NCBI RefSeq assembly: GCF_004912135.1
Contig: NZ_STGU01000004.1
Location: 310,001 to 374,000 of the forward strand
Origin: Rhizobium rosettiformans W3
GTDB lineage: Bacteria; Pseudomonadota; Alphaproteobacteria; Rhizobiales; Rhizobiaceae
Reading direction: 5' to 3'
DNA length: 64,000 nucleotides
Positions 36,389 through 47,783 of this stretch are shown piece after piece. Numbering within the stretch: the first letter of the stretch is position 1; every line of letters begins with the position of its first letter. Under the pieces are notes generated by a model. It had not been told where the DNA came from and made no database searches. It saw only the letters and a program-made list of their open reading frames with translations. The translations under genes and the position numbers were made by a program.

Positions 36389-39124
36389 GTGACGCTATAC
36401 CAAGCCACCCCGAGTGATGTCCTGAATGTCGCCGAGCTGACCTCGGAGGAAAGCCGCGCGACGGCGACCCCGATGATGGAGCAGTATATCGAGATCAAGG
36501 CCGCCAACCCGGGCAGCCTGCTCTTCTATCGCATGGGCGATTTCTACGAGCTCTTCTTCGAGGATGCGGTCGATGCCTCGCGGGCGCTGGGCATCACGCT
36601 GACGCGCCGTGGCCAGCATCTCGGCCAGGACATTCCGATGTGCGGCGTGCCGGTGCACGCGGCCGACGATTACCTGCAGAAGCTGATCACGCTCGGCTTC
36701 CGCGTCGCCGTCTGCGAACAGGTCGAAGACCCGGCCGAGGCGAAGAAGCGCGGCTCAAAGTCGGTGGTCAAGCGCGACGTCGTGCGCCTCGTGACGCCCG
36801 GCACGCTGACCGAGGAAAAGCTGCTCTCGCCTTTCGAATCCAACTATCTGATGGCGCTGGCCCGCATTCGCGGCGGCTCCGCCCCGCAGCTGGCGCTCGC
36901 CTGGATCGACATTTCCACCGGCATCTTCCGCCTCGCCGAAACGACGGAAACGCGCCTGCTCGCCGATATCCTGCGCATCGAGCCGCGCGAACTGATCGTG
37001 CCGGATACGCTCTTCCACGACGAGGAGCTGAAGCCCGCCTTCGACGTGCTCGGTCGCGTCGTCGTGCCTCAGCCTGCCGTGCTCTTCGACAGCGCCAGTG
37101 CCGAAGGTCGCATCGCCCGCTACTTCGGCGTGACCACGCTGGACGGTTTCGGCGCCTTCTCCCGTGCCGAGATCGCCGCCGCCGCCGCAGCCGTCGCCTA
37201 TGTCGAGAAGACCCAGATTTCCGAGCGCCCGCCGCTCGGCCTGCCCGAGCGCCAGAACGCCGCCTCGACCCTCTTCATCGATCCGGCAACCCGCGCCAAT
37301 CTCGAACTGGTCAAGACGCTCTCGGGCGAGCGCAACGGCTCGCTCCTGAAAGCGATCGACCGCACCGTGACAGGTGGCGGCGCGCGTCTGCTGGCTGAGC
37401 GCCTGATGTCGCCGCTGACGGATCCCGAAGCCATTGCAGAGCGTCAGGATTCCATCGCCTTCCTGCTTGCCGACGGCCTGCTCGTCGATCGCCTGCGCGA
37501 TGCCCTGAAGCGCGTGCCGGACATGCCGCGTGCGCTGTCGCGTCTGGCGCTCGATCGGGGCGGCCCGCGTGATCTCGGTTCCATCGTCGGCGGCCTTGCC
37601 GCCTCAGCCGAAGTCGGCCGCCTGCTGGATCCCTCGAGCCTCCCGAAGGAACTCTCCGAGGCGCTTTCCGATCTCGCAGCCCTTCCCGCCGATTTGGGCC
37701 CGAGCCTCGCATCGATGCTGGCCGACGAACTGCCGCTTCTGAAGCGCGACGGCGGCTTCCTGCGCGATGGTGCAATTCCGGAGCTCGACGAACTCCGGGC
37801 CCTGCGCGACCAGTCCCGCCGGGTCATCGCCGGTCTGCAGCTGCAATATGCCGAGGAAACCGGCATCAAGTCGCTGAAGATCAAGCACAACAACGTGCTT
37901 GGCTATTTCATCGAGGTGACCGCCGGCAATGCAGGGCCGATGACCGACACGGACGAGGCGAAGTCCCGCTTCATCCATCGCCAGACCATGGCCAACGCCA
38001 TGCGCTTCACGACGACAGAACTCGCCGACCTCGAAAGCCGGATTGCAAACGCAGCCGGTCAGGCGCTGTCGCTCGAACTGGCAGCCTTCGACCGGATGGT
38101 GGCGCAGGTGATTGCCGCCGCCGAGCCGATCAAGGCCGCCGCTCGCGCGCTCGCTGTGATCGATGTCGCCGCCGGCCTTGCCGCCCTCTCCGAAGAGCAG
38201 GGCTACTGCCGCCCGCTGGTTGACGATAGCAGGATGTTCAAGATCACCGCCGGCCGCCATCCGGTGGTCGAGCAAGCGCTGCGCCGCCAGGCCGCGAGCC
38301 CCTTCATTGCGAACGATTGCGATCTCTCGCCGCATGACACCAAAGGCCCCGGTGCCATCTGGCTGCTGACCGGTCCCAACATGGGCGGTAAGTCGACCTT
38401 CCTGCGCCAGAATGCGTTGATCGCCATCCTCGCCCAGATGGGCTCCTTCGTGCCCGCCGGTGCCGCCCATATCGGCGTGGTCGATCGCCTCTTTTCCCGT
38501 GTCGGCGCCTCGGACGATCTGGCGCGCGGCCGCTCCACCTTCATGGTCGAAATGGTGGAAACGGCGGCCATCCTCAACCAGGCAACCGACCGCTCGCTGG
38601 TCATTTTGGACGAAATCGGCCGCGGCACGGCGACCTTCGACGGCCTTTCCATCGCCTGGGCTGCCGTCGAACATCTGCACGAGGCAAACCGCTGCCGCTC
38701 GCTCTTCGCCACCCACTTCCATGAGCTCACTGCGCTGTCGGAAAAGCTTGCCCGCATGTCGAACGTGACGATGCGCGTCAAGGAATGGGATGGCGACGTC
38801 ATCTTCCTGCATGAGGTTGGCCCGGGAGCTGCCGACCGCTCCTATGGCATCCAGGTCGCCCGGCTTGCCGGTCTGCCGGCGGCCGTCGTCGCGCGCGCCC
38901 GAGATGTTCTGACCCGTCTGGAAGACAGCGACCGCAAGAACCCGGCCGCCCAGCTGATCGACGATCTGCCGCTGTTCCAGGTCGCTGTCCGGCGTGAGGA
39001 GATCCAGAAATCCGGCCCGTCGAAGGTCGAAGAGGCGCTGCGCTCACTCGATCTTGACGACCTCACGCCTCGCCAGGCGCTCGAGGCGCTCTATGATCTC
39101 AAGAAACAACTTGGCAAGCCTTGA
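36389..39124 (+). CDS. mutS: DNA mismatch repair protein MutS
   Basis: A 911-residue mismatch-recognition ATPase. The mismatch-binding motif [15 protein letters not shown] (Phe-x-Glu) is near residue 50; Walker A is [14 protein letters not shown] near 670 and Walker B/signature [21 protein letters not shown] near 745, followed by the His in LFATHFHEL. The C-terminal dimerisation helix ends [12 protein letters not shown] 36389 is the start; no clear ribosome-binding site was seen. It is divergent from dme and followed by glnD. Confidence 0.97.
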   Translation: MTLYQATPSDVLNVAELTSEESRATATPMMEQYIEIKAANPGSLLFYRMGDFYELFFEDAVDASRALGITLTRRGQHLGQDIPMCGVPVHAADDYLQKLITLGFRVAVCEQVEDPAEAKKRGSKSVVKRDVVRLVTPGTLTEEKLLSPFESNYLMALARIRGGSAPQLALAWIDISTGIFRLAETTETRLLADILRIEPRELIVPDTLFHDEELKPAFDVLGRVVVPQPAVLFDSASAEGRIARYFGVTTLDGFGAFSRAEIAAAAAAVAYVEKTQISERPPLGLPERQNAASTLFIDPATRANLELVKTLSGERNGSLLKAIDRTVTGGGARLLAERLMSPLTDPEAIAERQDSIAFLLADGLLVDRLRDALKRVPDMPRALSRLALDRGGPRDLGSIVGGLAASAEVGRLLDPSSLPKELSEALSDLAALPADLGPSLASMLADELPLLKRDGGFLRDGAIPELDELRALRDQSRRVIAGLQLQYAEETGIKSLKIKHNNVLGYFIEVTAGNAGPMTDTDEAKSRFIHRQTMANAMRFTTTELADLESRIANAAGQALSLELAAFDRMVAQVIAAAEPIKAAARALAVIDVAAGLAALSEEQGYCRPLVDDSRMFKITAGRHPVVEQALRRQAASPFIANDCDLSPHDTKGPGAIWLLTGPNMGGKSTFLRQNALIAILAQMGSFVPAGAAHIGVVDRLFSRVGASDDLARGRSTFMVEMVETAAILNQATDRSLVILDEIGRGTATFDGLSIAWAAVEHLHEANRCRSLFATHFHELTALSEKLARMSNVTMRVKEWDGDVIFLHEVGPGAADRSYGIQVARLAGLPAAVVARARDVLTRLEDSDRKNPAAQLIDDLPLFQVAVRREEIQKSGPSKVEEALRSLDLDDLTPRQALEALYDLKKQLGKP

Positions 39125-39216
39125 CCGGTAGAGTGCCTGTCAATCGCGCCCGAAAAGCGCTATAGCGCCACCAATCCCGGCCGATTCCCGGGTTCCCAAG
39201 AGATGATGCCGCCCCC

Positions 39217-42042
39217 ATGGCCAATGCAGTCCTCGCCTTCGACGATCTCCTCGACATCGACGTGCTTCGTGCGTCCTGCAAGACCATCGCCGAGGCCGGT
39301 TGCGGCAACATGCTGGAGACCCGCTCGAAGCTTCTGCCGATCCTGAAGAAGGCGTCGGCCGATGCCCGCGAACAGGCGCGCTTGAAGCTATTCGAGGATG
39401 GCAGCGGCATGAACTGCGCCAACCGCATCTCCTGGATCCAGGATCAGCTGATTTCGGTGATCTTCGATTTCGCCCGCACCCACGTCTATCCGAAGGATGC
39501 GAACGGTCTCGCCGTTGCCGCCGTCGGCGGCTATGGCCGCGGCACGCTGGCACCCGGCTCCGACATCGATCTGCTCTTCCTGCTGCCGCCCAAGGCTGGC
39601 CCCGCCATGCACAAGGCGGTGGAATTCGTGCTCTACCTCCTCTGGGATGTCGGCTTCAAGGTTGGCCATGCCACCCGTACGGTCGAGGAATGCATAAGGC
39701 TGTCGAAGGCCGACATGACCATCCGCACGGCGATCCTCGAGACCCGCCACATCTGCGGAGAAGAGGCCCTCGTCACCGAACTGCAGCAGCGCTTCGACCA
39801 GGAAGTCACGACCGGCACCGCACCCGAATTCATCGCCGCCAAGCTCGCCGAGCGCGACGAGCGCCACCGCAAGGCGGGCGACAGCCGCTATCTCGTGGAG
39901 CCGAACGTCAAGGAGGGCAAGGGCGGCCTGCGCGATCTTCAAACGCTCTTCTGGATTGCCAAATACAATTACCACGTCCGCGATACCGACGAGCTCGTGC
40001 GTCTCGGCGTGCTCTCGCGCCACGAATGGCGCCTGTTCCAGAAGGCGGATGACTTCCTCTGGGCGGTCCGCTGCCACATGCACTATCTGACCGGGAAGCC
40101 GGAAGAGCGGCTCTATTTCGACATCCAGCCGGAAATTGCCAAGAACCTCGATTATCAGTCGCGTCCGGGCCTCTCGGCGGTCGAGCGCTTCATGAAGCAT
40201 TACTTCCTGGTGGCGAAGGACGTCGGCGATCTCACGCGCATCTTTGCAGCAGCGCTGGAAGACCAGCAGGCCAAGGCGGCACCCGGCATCGGCGGCATGA
40301 TCGGCCGCTTCGCCAACCGTCCCCGCAAGATCCCGGGCGCCAGCGAATTCATCGACGATCGCGGCCGCATCGCGCTTGCCGATCCCGGCATCTTCAAGAA
40401 AGATCCGATGTCCATCATGCGGCTCTTTCATGTGGCCGATCTGAACGGGCTGGAATTCCATCCCGATGCCCTGAAGGCCGTGACGCGGTCGCTCTCGCTG
40501 ATCAAGAACGATTTCCGCGAGAGCGAGGAGGCAAACCGCCTCTTCCTCTCCATCCTGACCTCGCGCAAGGATCCGGGCTTCATCCTGCGGCGCATGAACG
40601 AGGCCGGCGTGCTCGGCCGCTTCATGCCGGAATTCGGCAAGATCGTCTCGATGATGCAGTTCAACATGTATCATCACTACACTGTCGACGAGCATCTCAT
40701 CCGCACGGTCGAGGTTCTCTCCGAGATCGACAAGGGCAATGCGGAGGAGATCCATCCGCTCGCCAATAAGATCATGCCCGAGATCGAGGACCGTCAGACG
40801 CTCTATGTCGCCGTGCTCCTGCACGACATCGCCAAGGGCCGCCAGGAGGATCACTCGGTGGCCGGCGCCAAGGTGGCGCGCAAGCTCTGCCCGCGTCTCG
40901 GACTGACCCCGAAGCAGACCGAAATGGTCGCCTGGCTGATCGACCAGCATCTCCTGATGTCGATGGTTGCCCAGACCCGTGACCTGCATGATCGCAAGAC
41001 CATCACCGACTTCGCCGAGAAGGTGCAGTCGCTCGATCGCCTGAAAATGCTTCTGGTGCTGACGGTCTGCGACATCCGCGCGGTCGGTCCCGGCGTCTGG
41101 AATGGCTGGAAGGGCCAGCTTCTGCGCACGCTCTACTACGAGACCGAGCTTCTGCTCTCGGGCGGCTTCTCTCAGGTTTCCCGGAAGGAGCGCGCCAAGC
41201 ACGCGGCCGAACAGCTCACCCAAGCGCTCGACGGCTGGAGCCAGAAGGATCAGCGCACCTATACCAAGCTGCACTACGAGCCCTACCTGCTCTCGGTCGA
41301 TCTGGAGGACCAGGTCCGCCACGCCCATTTCATCCGCCAGGCGGACAAGTCGGGCCAGGCGCTCGCCACCATGGTGCGCACCCACCAGTTCCACGCGATC
41401 ACCGAGATCACCGTGCTCTCGCCGGACCACCCGCGCCTCTTGTCGATCATCGCCGGCGCCTGTGCCGCGGCCGGCGCCAACATCGCCGACGCGCAGATCT
41501 TCACGACCTCGGACGGCCGCGCGCTCGACACCATCCTGATCAACCGCGAATTCCCGATTGACGAGGACGAGATGCGCCGTGCGGCCACGATCGGCAAGAT
41601 GATCGAAGACGTGCTCTCGGGCCGCAAGCGCCTGCCGGAAGTCATCGCCACGCGCTCCAAAGGCAAGAAGAAGAACAAGACCTTCCCGGTCCAGCCGGAT
41701 GTGCGCATCTCCAATGCGCTGTCCAACAAGTTCACCGTCATCGAGGTTGAATGCCTCGACCGCATCGGTCTGCTTGCCGAAATCACCGCCGTTCTCTCGG
41801 ATCTTTCGCTCGACATCCATTCGGCCCGCATCACCACCTTCGGTGAAAAGGTCATCGATACCTTCTATGTCACCGATCTGGTCGGCCAGAAGGTCACCAA
41901 CGAAAACCGCCAGGCCAACATCGCCAACAGGCTTAAGGCCGTCATGGTTGACCAGCCGGATGAACTTCGCGACAACATGCCGTCCGGCATCATCGCGCCG
42001 CCGCCACGCGCTGCGCCGGTGCCCAAGAAGGCACGGGCCTGA
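39217..42042 (+). CDS. glnD: Bifunctional PII uridylyltransferase / uridylyl-removing enzyme
   Basis: A 941-residue nitrogen sensor. The nucleotidyltransferase domain has [20 protein letters not shown] near residue 107; an HD domain for uridylyl removal has [21 protein letters not shown] near 535; two ACT domains follow ([27 protein letters not shown] near 730 and [20 protein letters not shown] near 845) that sense glutamine. It modifies PII proteins (GlnB/GlnK) and so sets activity of the Ntr system that uses RpoN. ATG 39217 has a weak ribosome-binding site. murJ follows after 3 nt. Confidence 0.97.
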   Translation: MANAVLAFDDLLDIDVLRASCKTIAEAGCGNMLETRSKLLPILKKASADAREQARLKLFEDGSGMNCANRISWIQDQLISVIFDFARTHVYPKDANGLAVAAVGGYGRGTLAPGSDIDLLFLLPPKAGPAMHKAVEFVLYLLWDVGFKVGHATRTVEECIRLSKADMTIRTAILETRHICGEEALVTELQQRFDQEVTTGTAPEFIAAKLAERDERHRKAGDSRYLVEPNVKEGKGGLRDLQTLFWIAKYNYHVRDTDELVRLGVLSRHEWRLFQKADDFLWAVRCHMHYLTGKPEERLYFDIQPEIAKNLDYQSRPGLSAVERFMKHYFLVAKDVGDLTRIFAAALEDQQAKAAPGIGGMIGRFANRPRKIPGASEFIDDRGRIALADPGIFKKDPMSIMRLFHVADLNGLEFHPDALKAVTRSLSLIKNDFRESEEANRLFLSILTSRKDPGFILRRMNEAGVLGRFMPEFGKIVSMMQFNMYHHYTVDEHLIRTVEVLSEIDKGNAEEIHPLANKIMPEIEDRQTLYVAVLLHDIAKGRQEDHSVAGAKVARKLCPRLGLTPKQTEMVAWLIDQHLLMSMVAQTRDLHDRKTITDFAEKVQSLDRLKMLLVLTVCDIRAVGPGVWNGWKGQLLRTLYYETELLLSGGFSQVSRKERAKHAAEQLTQALDGWSQKDQRTYTKLHYEPYLLSVDLEDQVRHAHFIRQADKSGQALATMVRTHQFHAITEITVLSPDHPRLLSIIAGACAAAGANIADAQIFTTSDGRALDTILINREFPIDEDEMRRAATIGKMIEDVLSGRKRLPEVIATRSKGKKKNKTFPVQPDVRISNALSNKFTVIEVECLDRIGLLAEITAVLSDLSLDIHSARITTFGEKVIDTFYVTDLVGQKVTNENRQANIANRLKAVMVDQPDELRDNMPSGIIAPPPRAAPVPKKARA

Positions 42043-42045
42043 GGA

Positions 42046-43656
42046 ATGAGCCTCGTCAAGAAATTCATGACCGTCGGTGGGGCGACGCTCGGCAGCCGCA
42101 TCTTCGGCTTCGCGCGCGAAACCCTCATGGCCGCAGCACTGGGGACCGGTCCGGTCGCCGACGTCTTCTATGCCGCCTTCCGATTTCCCAATCTCTTCCG
42201 GCGTCTTTTTGCCGAAGGCGCGTTCAATGCCGCCTTCGTGCCGCTCTTCGCCAAGGAGATCGAAGCGAATGGCATCGACGGCGCCAAGCGCTTCTCCGAA
42301 GAAGTCTTCGGCGTCCTGTTCTCTGTTCTTTTGATCCTGACCATCGGCATGCAGCTTTCGATGCCGCTGCTGGTTCAGTGGATCATTGCGCCGGGCTTTG
42401 CCGACGATCAGGAGAAATTCAACCTGACGGTGCGCCTCGCGATCGTCATGTTCCCCTATCTCATGTGCATGTCGCTGACAGCCATGCTGAGCGGCATGCT
42501 GAACTCGCTGCACCACTTCTTTGCCGCCGCGATCGCGCCGGTCTTTCTCAATGTCCTGATGATTGGCGCGTTGGCCTGGGCGCTCTGGACCGGCGCCGAT
42601 CCCTCGGTCACGGCCTGGGCCCTCTCCTGGTCGGTGCTCGGCGCGGGCCTCTTGCAGATGGCCGTCGTTTATCTCGGTGTGCGCCATGCCGGCATCCGCA
42701 TCGGCTTCAAGCGCCCGCGCTTCACGCCGAACGTCAAGCGCCTGCTGGTGCTCGCAGTCCCGGCCGCCATCACCGGCGGCATCACCCAGATCAACCAGCT
42801 GATCGGCCAGGCCATCGCCTCGACCAAGGAAGGGGCGATCGCCGCCCTGCAATATGCCGACCGCATCTATCAGCTGCCGCTCGGCGTGGTCGGTGTCGCG
42901 GTCGCCGTGGTGCTGCTGCCAGAACTCGCCCGCGCGCTGAAGGGCGGGCACATGAAGGAGGCGGGCAACCTCCAGAACCGCTCGATCGAATTCGTACTGT
43001 TTCTCACCCTGCCGGCCGCTGCCGCAATCTGGGTGCTCTCGGACGAAATCATCCGGGTGCTCTACGAGCGCGGCGCCTTTTCCGAGCAGAATACCGCGGT
43101 TGTCGCCTCGATCCTCGCCATTTACGGCATCGGCCTCCCGGGCTTCGTGCTGATCAAGGCGCTTCAGCCGGGCTACTACGCCCGCGAGGACACCAAGACG
43201 CCGATGCGCTTCACCATGGTTTCGGTGGCGCTGAACACCGGCCTTGCCATCACGCTCTTCCCGATCTTCGAGGAAAGCGGCATCGCGATCGCTGAAGCCG
43301 CTGCCGGCTGGACCAACACCATTCTGTTGTTCTCGGTGCTGGTCTGGCGTGGCCATATCGTCTTCGAGTGGTCGCTGGTCACGCGCACGCTGCGGCTGAT
43401 GATCGCCTCGGCAATCATGGCGGGCCTGCTCGTCTACCTGTCCGATCGGTGGTCCGCCTGGCTGCAGCCATCAAGCCCGCTCTTCGATCAGGTCCTGGCG
43501 CTGGGCGGTCTGGTTGTCGTGGCCATGCCCGTCTATTTCGGAATCGCCTTCCTGATCGGCGGCGCGGATATCGGCACGATCCGCCGCAGTCTGAAGCGCA
43601 GGAAAAAGGCCGCTGACGAACCCGCCGCGGCCTCCGCTGATCCCGATCAGCAATAA
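42046..43656 (+). CDS. murJ: Lipid II flippase MurJ
   Basis: A 536-residue inner-membrane protein with about 14 hydrophobic segments that moves the peptidoglycan precursor lipid II across the membrane. The family start MTVGGATLGSRIFGFARETLMAAALGTGPVADVFYAAFRFPNLFRRLFAEGAFNAAFVP is clear, with charged residues of the central cavity. A Lys/Arg and Ala-rich tail ends the protein. It begins 3 nt after glnD, the usual rhizobial order mutS-glnD-murJ, and ends 10 nt into the 3' end of the convergent peptidase gene. Confidence 0.96.
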   Translation: MSLVKKFMTVGGATLGSRIFGFARETLMAAALGTGPVADVFYAAFRFPNLFRRLFAEGAFNAAFVPLFAKEIEANGIDGAKRFSEEVFGVLFSVLLILTIGMQLSMPLLVQWIIAPGFADDQEKFNLTVRLAIVMFPYLMCMSLTAMLSGMLNSLHHFFAAAIAPVFLNVLMIGALAWALWTGADPSVTAWALSWSVLGAGLLQMAVVYLGVRHAGIRIGFKRPRFTPNVKRLLVLAVPAAITGGITQINQLIGQAIASTKEGAIAALQYADRIYQLPLGVVGVAVAVVLLPELARALKGGHMKEAGNLQNRSIEFVLFLTLPAAAAIWVLSDEIIRVLYERGAFSEQNTAVVASILAIYGIGLPGFVLIKALQPGYYAREDTKTPMRFTMVSVALNTGLAITLFPIFEESGIAIAEAAAGWTNTILLFSVLVWRGHIVFEWSLVTRTLRLMIASAIMAGLLVYLSDRWSAWLQPSSPLFDQVLALGGLVVVAMPVYFGIAFLIGGADIGTIRRSLKRRKKAADEPAAASADPDQQ

Positions 43657-44066
43657 GTCCAGGTGCGCTTCGGCCCGATATCGACATGCACGATACCGTT
43701 GCAGTAGCGGCCGATCCCGCCGATGCCGGGGGCCGTACGCGCCGCCGCGACGATCTTCTTTTCCTGCACGCCGGGAACGCGAATGTCAGCGGCGAAACAG
43801 TGGCTGTGCTGGGACTTGCCCGAGCGCGGACGGTGGCCTGAGGTCACCACCGGCTTCTTGCCGGTCTTCTTGGCGATATGAGCAAGGATCGCCTTCAGCT
43901 CGTCGGGAAAACAGTTGGCTTTGACGCTGACGCGCTGCAGCGTGTAGGCGACGGCCGTATCGTGCTTCATGAAGAAATGGCGCTTCTTCTTCTCCACGGC
44001 CTCGACGGGGGAAAGGAGACAGAGTGAAAGAACGCAGCCGAGCGCGACGCGAAACAATGTGCGCAT
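43647..44066 (-). CDS. Exported peptidase M15-like protein (DUF882/YcbK type)
   Basis: A 139-residue protein with an N-terminal signal peptide (LFRVALGCVLSLCLLSPVEA). The zinc-ligand pattern of the M15 family is visible: SGHRPRSGKSQHSHCFAADIRVPG near residues 80-105 and GIVHVDIGPKRTW near 125. YcbK-like proteins are probable murein DD- or LD-endopeptidases in the periplasm; activity here is inferred. It is convergent with murJ, with a 10-nt overlap of the 3' ends. Confidence 0.85.
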   Translation of the reverse strand: MRTLFRVALGCVLSLCLLSPVEAVEKKKRHFFMKHDTAVAYTLQRVSVKANCFPDELKAILAHIAKKTGKKPVVTSGHRPRSGKSQHSHCFAADIRVPGVQEKKIVAAARTAPGIGGIGRYCNGIVHVDIGPKRTWTYC

Positions 44067-44263
44067 GAGTGACCTTCTGGAATGAGATTGTTGTTTTCAG
44101 CGATCCAGATCGCTTGCTGCGGTTTTTTATTCCCGCAAATGTGTCAAATTTGGTGCGCTTTGCTCGATTTGAGATTTGCACGCATTTTTGGCTTGCGAAT
44201 CAGTTCGTTTGAAGGGCGCCAATTCATTCCTTAAACCCCTCGAATCCGGGAGGAAATTTGCCT

Positions 44264-44713
44264 ATGCGTGATGTCGGCGTCCTTTCCGTCACATCTCAAA
44301 CCGAAAGCCCCATCATGAGCGCAAACAGCCTCTTTCTCGTCAGCCTCGTCGTCGACAGCTATGATCGTGCGAAGACCTTCTACTGCGACGCCCTTGGCTT
44401 CGACTGCGTGGAAGACACGGCAATGCCGGACGGAAAGCGCTGGCTCGTGGTTCGCCCGAAGGGAGGCGAGGGCGCTTCGCTCCTGCTCGCGGAGGCATCG
44501 GACGACACCCAGCGCGCGGCTATCGGCAACCAGACCGGCGGCCGCGTCGGCTTCTTCCTGAAGACCGATGACTTCGCCAGTGACCACCGCCGTTTCACGG
44601 AAGCCGGCGTCATCTTCCAGGAGGAGCCGCGACACGAGCCCTATGGCACGGTCGCGGTCTTCGAGGATCTCTATGGCAACCTCTGGGACTTGATCGAGCC
44701 GGCACGTCGCTGA
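44264..44713 (+). CDS. VOC family protein
   Basis: A 149-residue glyoxalase-fold protein: [28 protein letters not shown] starts the first module, and [29 protein letters not shown] to [18 protein letters not shown] the second, with Glu and His candidate metal ligands. ATG 44264 is chosen because GGGAGG lies 10 nt upstream; ATG 44315, just before the fold starts, is the main alternative. Substrate unknown. It lies between a 197-bp AT-rich gap and trpS. Confidence 0.82.
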   Translation: MRDVGVLSVTSQTESPIMSANSLFLVSLVVDSYDRAKTFYCDALGFDCVEDTAMPDGKRWLVVRPKGGEGASLLLAEASDDTQRAAIGNQTGGRVGFFLKTDDFASDHRRFTEAGVIFQEEPRHEPYGTVAVFEDLYGNLWDLIEPARR

Positions 44714-44819
44714 GGCCCTTCACCGAAGTGAGCGCTTGATTGCGCCCCGCGCGCCGTGCATAAGCCCTGTCCGACGCGATCAGAAGATCGGGCCCTCCAC
44801 CAGCCTGTTGAGGACAACA

Positions 44820-45884
44820 ATGACTGAGTTCAAGCCGCTGGTATTCTCCGGCGTTCAGCCCACCGGCAATCTCCATCTCGGCAATTATCTCGGCGCCATC
44901 AGAAAGTTTGTCGCGCTGCAGGAAAACAACGACTGCATTTACTGCGTCGTCGACCTGCATGCGCTGACGGCCCAGCTGGTCCATGAGGACATGGCGACGC
45001 AGATCCGCTCGATCACCGCGGCCTTTCTCGCCGCCGGCATCGACCCGAAGAAGCACATCGTCTTCAACCAGTCTCAGGTGCCGCAGCATGCGGAGCTTGC
45101 CTGGATCTTCAACTGCGTGGCCCGCATCGGCTGGATGAACCGCATGACGCAGTTCAAGGACAAGGCCGGCAAGGATCGCGAGCAGGCCTCGCTCGGCCTT
45201 TACGCCTATCCGAGCCTGATGGCTGCCGACATCCTCGTCTACCGCGCGACCCATGTGCCGGTCGGCGAAGACCAGAAGCAGCACCTGGAACTCGCCCGAG
45301 ACATCGCCATGAAGTTCAACATGGACTTTGCCGACAAGATCCGCCCGACGGGTCTCGGCATCGACATCAAGGTCGGCGACGAGCCGGTGCATGCCTATTT
45401 CCCGATGGTCGAGCCGCTGATCGATGGCCCGGCGCCGCGCGTCATGAGCCTGAAGGACGGCACCAAGAAGATGTCGAAGTCGGATCCCTCCGATCTCTCG
45501 CGCATCAACCTGATGGACGACCAGGACGCGATCTCCAAGAAGATCCGCAAGGCGAAGACCGATCCCGACGCGCTTCCGAGCGAAACGGAAGGCCTCAAAG
45601 GCCGTCCCGAAGCCGATAACCTCGTCGGCATCTTCGCGGCGCTCGCCGACAAATCGAAGGCTGATGTGCTCGCCGAATTCGGCGGCCAGCAATTTTCCGT
45701 CTTCAAGCCGGCACTCATCGAGCTTGCCGTCGACGTGCTCGCCCCGATCAATGCCGAGATGCGCCGTCTGATGGAAGACCCGGCTCACATCGACGCGGTG
45801 CTGCGCGACGGTGGCGAGCGGGCGCGGGCGCGTGCCGAAAAGACCATGAACGAAGTCCGCGACATCATCGGTTTCGTGCGATAA
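44820..45884 (+). CDS. trpS: Tryptophanyl-tRNA synthetase
   Basis: A 354-residue class I synthetase that charges tRNA-Trp. The HIGH-like motif is [13 protein letters not shown] near residue 14 and the KMSKS motif is intact ([14 protein letters not shown] near 217). [35 protein letters not shown] is the Trp-pocket region. ATG 44820 follows GAGGAC and gives the normal N-terminus [16 protein letters not shown]; an upstream frame to 44736 adds unrelated residues. Confidence 0.97.
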   Translation: MTEFKPLVFSGVQPTGNLHLGNYLGAIRKFVALQENNDCIYCVVDLHALTAQLVHEDMATQIRSITAAFLAAGIDPKKHIVFNQSQVPQHAELAWIFNCVARIGWMNRMTQFKDKAGKDREQASLGLYAYPSLMAADILVYRATHVPVGEDQKQHLELARDIAMKFNMDFADKIRPTGLGIDIKVGDEPVHAYFPMVEPLIDGPAPRVMSLKDGTKKMSKSDPSDLSRINLMDDQDAISKKIRKAKTDPDALPSETEGLKGRPEADNLVGIFAALADKSKADVLAEFGGQQFSVFKPALIELAVDVLAPINAEMRRLMEDPAHIDAVLRDGGERARARAEKTMNEVRDIIGFVR

Positions 45885-45957
45885 GGTCGCGGTCGCGGGC
45901 GGGTCCCACCGGAGCCCCGCTCGCGCCACATGTCATCGTCCGGCGGCGGGGTATTCT

Positions 45958-46449
45958 ATGGTTTCAACGCGTCTGTCACGTCTTGAAGGTCACCGCCGCA
46001 AGTTCATGGCGGTCATCGACAATACCCCGGAATGCTTTCGCGCGGTGCATTATGCCGGCCGCCGTGCCAAGAATTCCAATGGCGGACTGGTCCTGACCTA
46101 CGTGATCCCCGACGGCGACTTTCAGCAATGGCTGGGTGTCGAGGAGATCATGCGGGCCGAGGCCCGTGAAGAGGCGGAAGCCATCATGGCCAAGGCCGCC
46201 CAGACCGTGCGGGACACGATCGGCATCGAGCCGGAGATCGTCATCCGGGAAGGCAGCTCCTTCGCCGAGATCAACGGCCTGATCGAGGAAGACCGCGATA
46301 TCGCGATCCTCGTTCTCGCGGCCGGATCGACCAAGGAAGGCCCGGGTCCGCTCGTCTCGATGATCGCCGGTCGTGGCGCCGCTTTCCCGATTCCGGTCAC
46401 GGTTCTGCCGGACACGCTGACCAATGAGGAAATCGACGCGCTCTGCTGA
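45958..46449 (+). CDS. Universal stress protein (UspA fold)
   Basis: A 163-residue protein with the alpha/beta UspA fold: KFMAVIDNTPECFRAVHYAGRRA opens the domain, GGLVLTYVIPDGDFQQW follows, and DIAILVLAAGSTKEGPGPLVSMIAGRGAAFPIPVTVLP is the nucleotide-binding G-x-G region. Function in the cell is not known for this subfamily. It lies between trpS and the NifU-like gene, in the same orientation. Confidence 0.88.
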   Translation: MVSTRLSRLEGHRRKFMAVIDNTPECFRAVHYAGRRAKNSNGGLVLTYVIPDGDFQQWLGVEEIMRAEAREEAEAIMAKAAQTVRDTIGIEPEIVIREGSSFAEINGLIEEDRDIAILVLAAGSTKEGPGPLVSMIAGRGAAFPIPVTVLPDTLTNEEIDALC

Positions 46450-46473
46450 TTTCGCCATCCCGGCTTTCACGTC

Positions 46474-46502
46474 TTGAAGATGCGGTCCGCAACGTCTATT
46501 TT
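46474..46502 (+). promoter_or_regulatory. Candidate promoter for the NifU-like gene
   Basis: TTGAAG (46474-46479), 17 nt, TATTTT (46497-46502), preceded by CTT. It lies about 48 nt before the ATG and is a fair match to rhizobial sigma-70 or RpoH promoters. Confidence 0.5.
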
Positions 46503-46549
46503 GGAAGTATTCTAATCTTTAGCGGTGCGCTCACCGCCCGGAGGCCATA

Positions 46550-47113
46550 ATGTTCATCCAGACCGAAGCCACGCCGAACCCGGCGACCCTGAAATTCCTG
46601 CCCGGCAAGGTGGTCATGGAAACCGGCACGGCCGAATTCCGCGACGCCGAAAGCGCTGCTGCCTCGCCGCTCGCCTCCCGCATCTTCGGGATCCCGGGCG
46701 TCACCGGCGTCTTCTTCGGCTATGATTTCGTCACCGTCTCCAAGGACGGCCCCGAATGGCAGCATCTGAAGCCGGCGATCCTCGGCACGATCATGGAGCA
46801 TTTCATGAGCGGCGCGCCCGTCATGGGCTCGGCTTCCGGCTCCGTCGAAGCCGAAGGCGACGATGAATTCTTCGATGCCGGCGACGAAACCATCGTGGCA
46901 ACCATCAAGGAACTCCTCGAAACCCGCGTCCGCCCGGCGGTTGCCCAGGACGGCGGCGACATCACCTTCCGGGGTTTCAAGGACGGCAAGGTCTTCTTGA
47001 ACATGAAGGGCTCCTGCGCCGGTTGCCCCTCCTCGACGGCGACCCTGAAGCATGGCGTACAGAACCTGCTCCGCCACTTCGTTCCGGAAGTGCAGGAAGT
47101 CGAAGCGGTCTGA
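46550..47113 (+). CDS. NifU family iron-sulfur carrier protein (Nfu type)
   Basis: A 187-residue protein. The N-terminal Scaffold/Nfu N domain covers residues 1-90 (FIQTEATPNPATLKFLPGKVV, SPLASRIFGIPGVTGVFFGYDFVTVSK); the C-terminal NifU domain holds the iron-sulfur CxxC in GSCAGCPSSTATLKHG near residue 150. It carries Fe-S clusters to apoproteins such as radical SAM and respiratory enzymes; it is not the nitrogenase-specific NifU. GGAGG is 6 nt before ATG 46550. tsaB and rimI follow. Confidence 0.93.
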   Translation: MFIQTEATPNPATLKFLPGKVVMETGTAEFRDAESAAASPLASRIFGIPGVTGVFFGYDFVTVSKDGPEWQHLKPAILGTIMEHFMSGAPVMGSASGSVEAEGDDEFFDAGDETIVATIKELLETRVRPAVAQDGGDITFRGFKDGKVFLNMKGSCAGCPSSTATLKHGVQNLLRHFVPEVQEVEAV

Positions 47114-47134
47114 TCCGACCGGACGGGAGACGAG

Positions 47135-47782
47135 ATGATCGTTCTTGCGATCGATACGGCGGGTGTGGACTGCGCAGCCGCCGTTTTTGATTCTGATGCC
47201 GGCGCTATCCTCGGTCGCGTCAGCGAGACCATTGGTCGTGGCCATGCCGAACGGCTCATGGCGATGATCGACGAGGCATTGGCCGAGGCAAAGCTCTCGC
47301 TGACGGATGTCGGGCGTATCGGCGTGACCATTGGCCCCGGCTCCTTCACCGGCATCCGTGTCGGCGTCGCGGCCGCCCGGGGGCTGGCACTGGCCCTGGA
47401 TGTGGAATGCGTCGGCGTCTCGACGCTTGAAGTCTTGAGCCAGACAAGTCCGGAAAAGCAGGGGCTGATCCTCGCCGCCATCAACGCCCATCGCGACGAA
47501 GTCTATGCGCAGGGCTTTGAGGGCGGCGTACCACAGGGCGAGCCGCTTCTGCTCGAACTCGATGATTATCTGGCCCGTGCAGCCGTTCCCGGCACCGTTC
47601 TTGTCGGCTCTGCCTCGGCCCTGGTTTCGGACCGCCAGGCAGAAACGGGGCCGGATCATTACCCGATCGAGATCGTCGCGCGTATCGCTTCATTAGCGAA
47701 AGCTCAGGGCAAGCCGAAGCCGCTCTATCTCAGGGGACCCGATGCGAAACCGCAGACCGGATTTGCCGTATCGAGAGCCTGA
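47135..47782 (+). CDS. tsaB: tRNA threonylcarbamoyladenosine biosynthesis protein TsaB
   Basis: A 215-residue ASKHA-fold partner of TsaD and TsaE in making t6A at position 37 of ANN-decoding tRNAs. LAIDTAGVDCAAAVFD, GRGHAERLMAMIDEALAEA and GVTIGPGSFTGIRVGVAAARGLALALDVECVGVSTLEVL are the family blocks. The C-terminal half is short and variable, as usual in rhizobia. GGGAGACG lies before ATG 47135. rimI starts 1 nt after its stop, the common tsaB-rimI pairing. Confidence 0.94.
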   Translation: MIVLAIDTAGVDCAAAVFDSDAGAILGRVSETIGRGHAERLMAMIDEALAEAKLSLTDVGRIGVTIGPGSFTGIRVGVAAARGLALALDVECVGVSTLEVLSQTSPEKQGLILAAINAHRDEVYAQGFEGGVPQGEPLLLELDDYLARAAVPGTVLVGSASALVSDRQAETGPDHYPIEIVARIASLAKAQGKPKPLYLRGPDAKPQTGFAVSRA

Positions 47783-47783
47783 C

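Noticed and set aside
39388..43356. A 1322-residue open frame antisense to glnD and murJ
   Set aside because: It mirrors the codon positions of two certain genes, has no family character and is a usual shadow in high-GC DNA.
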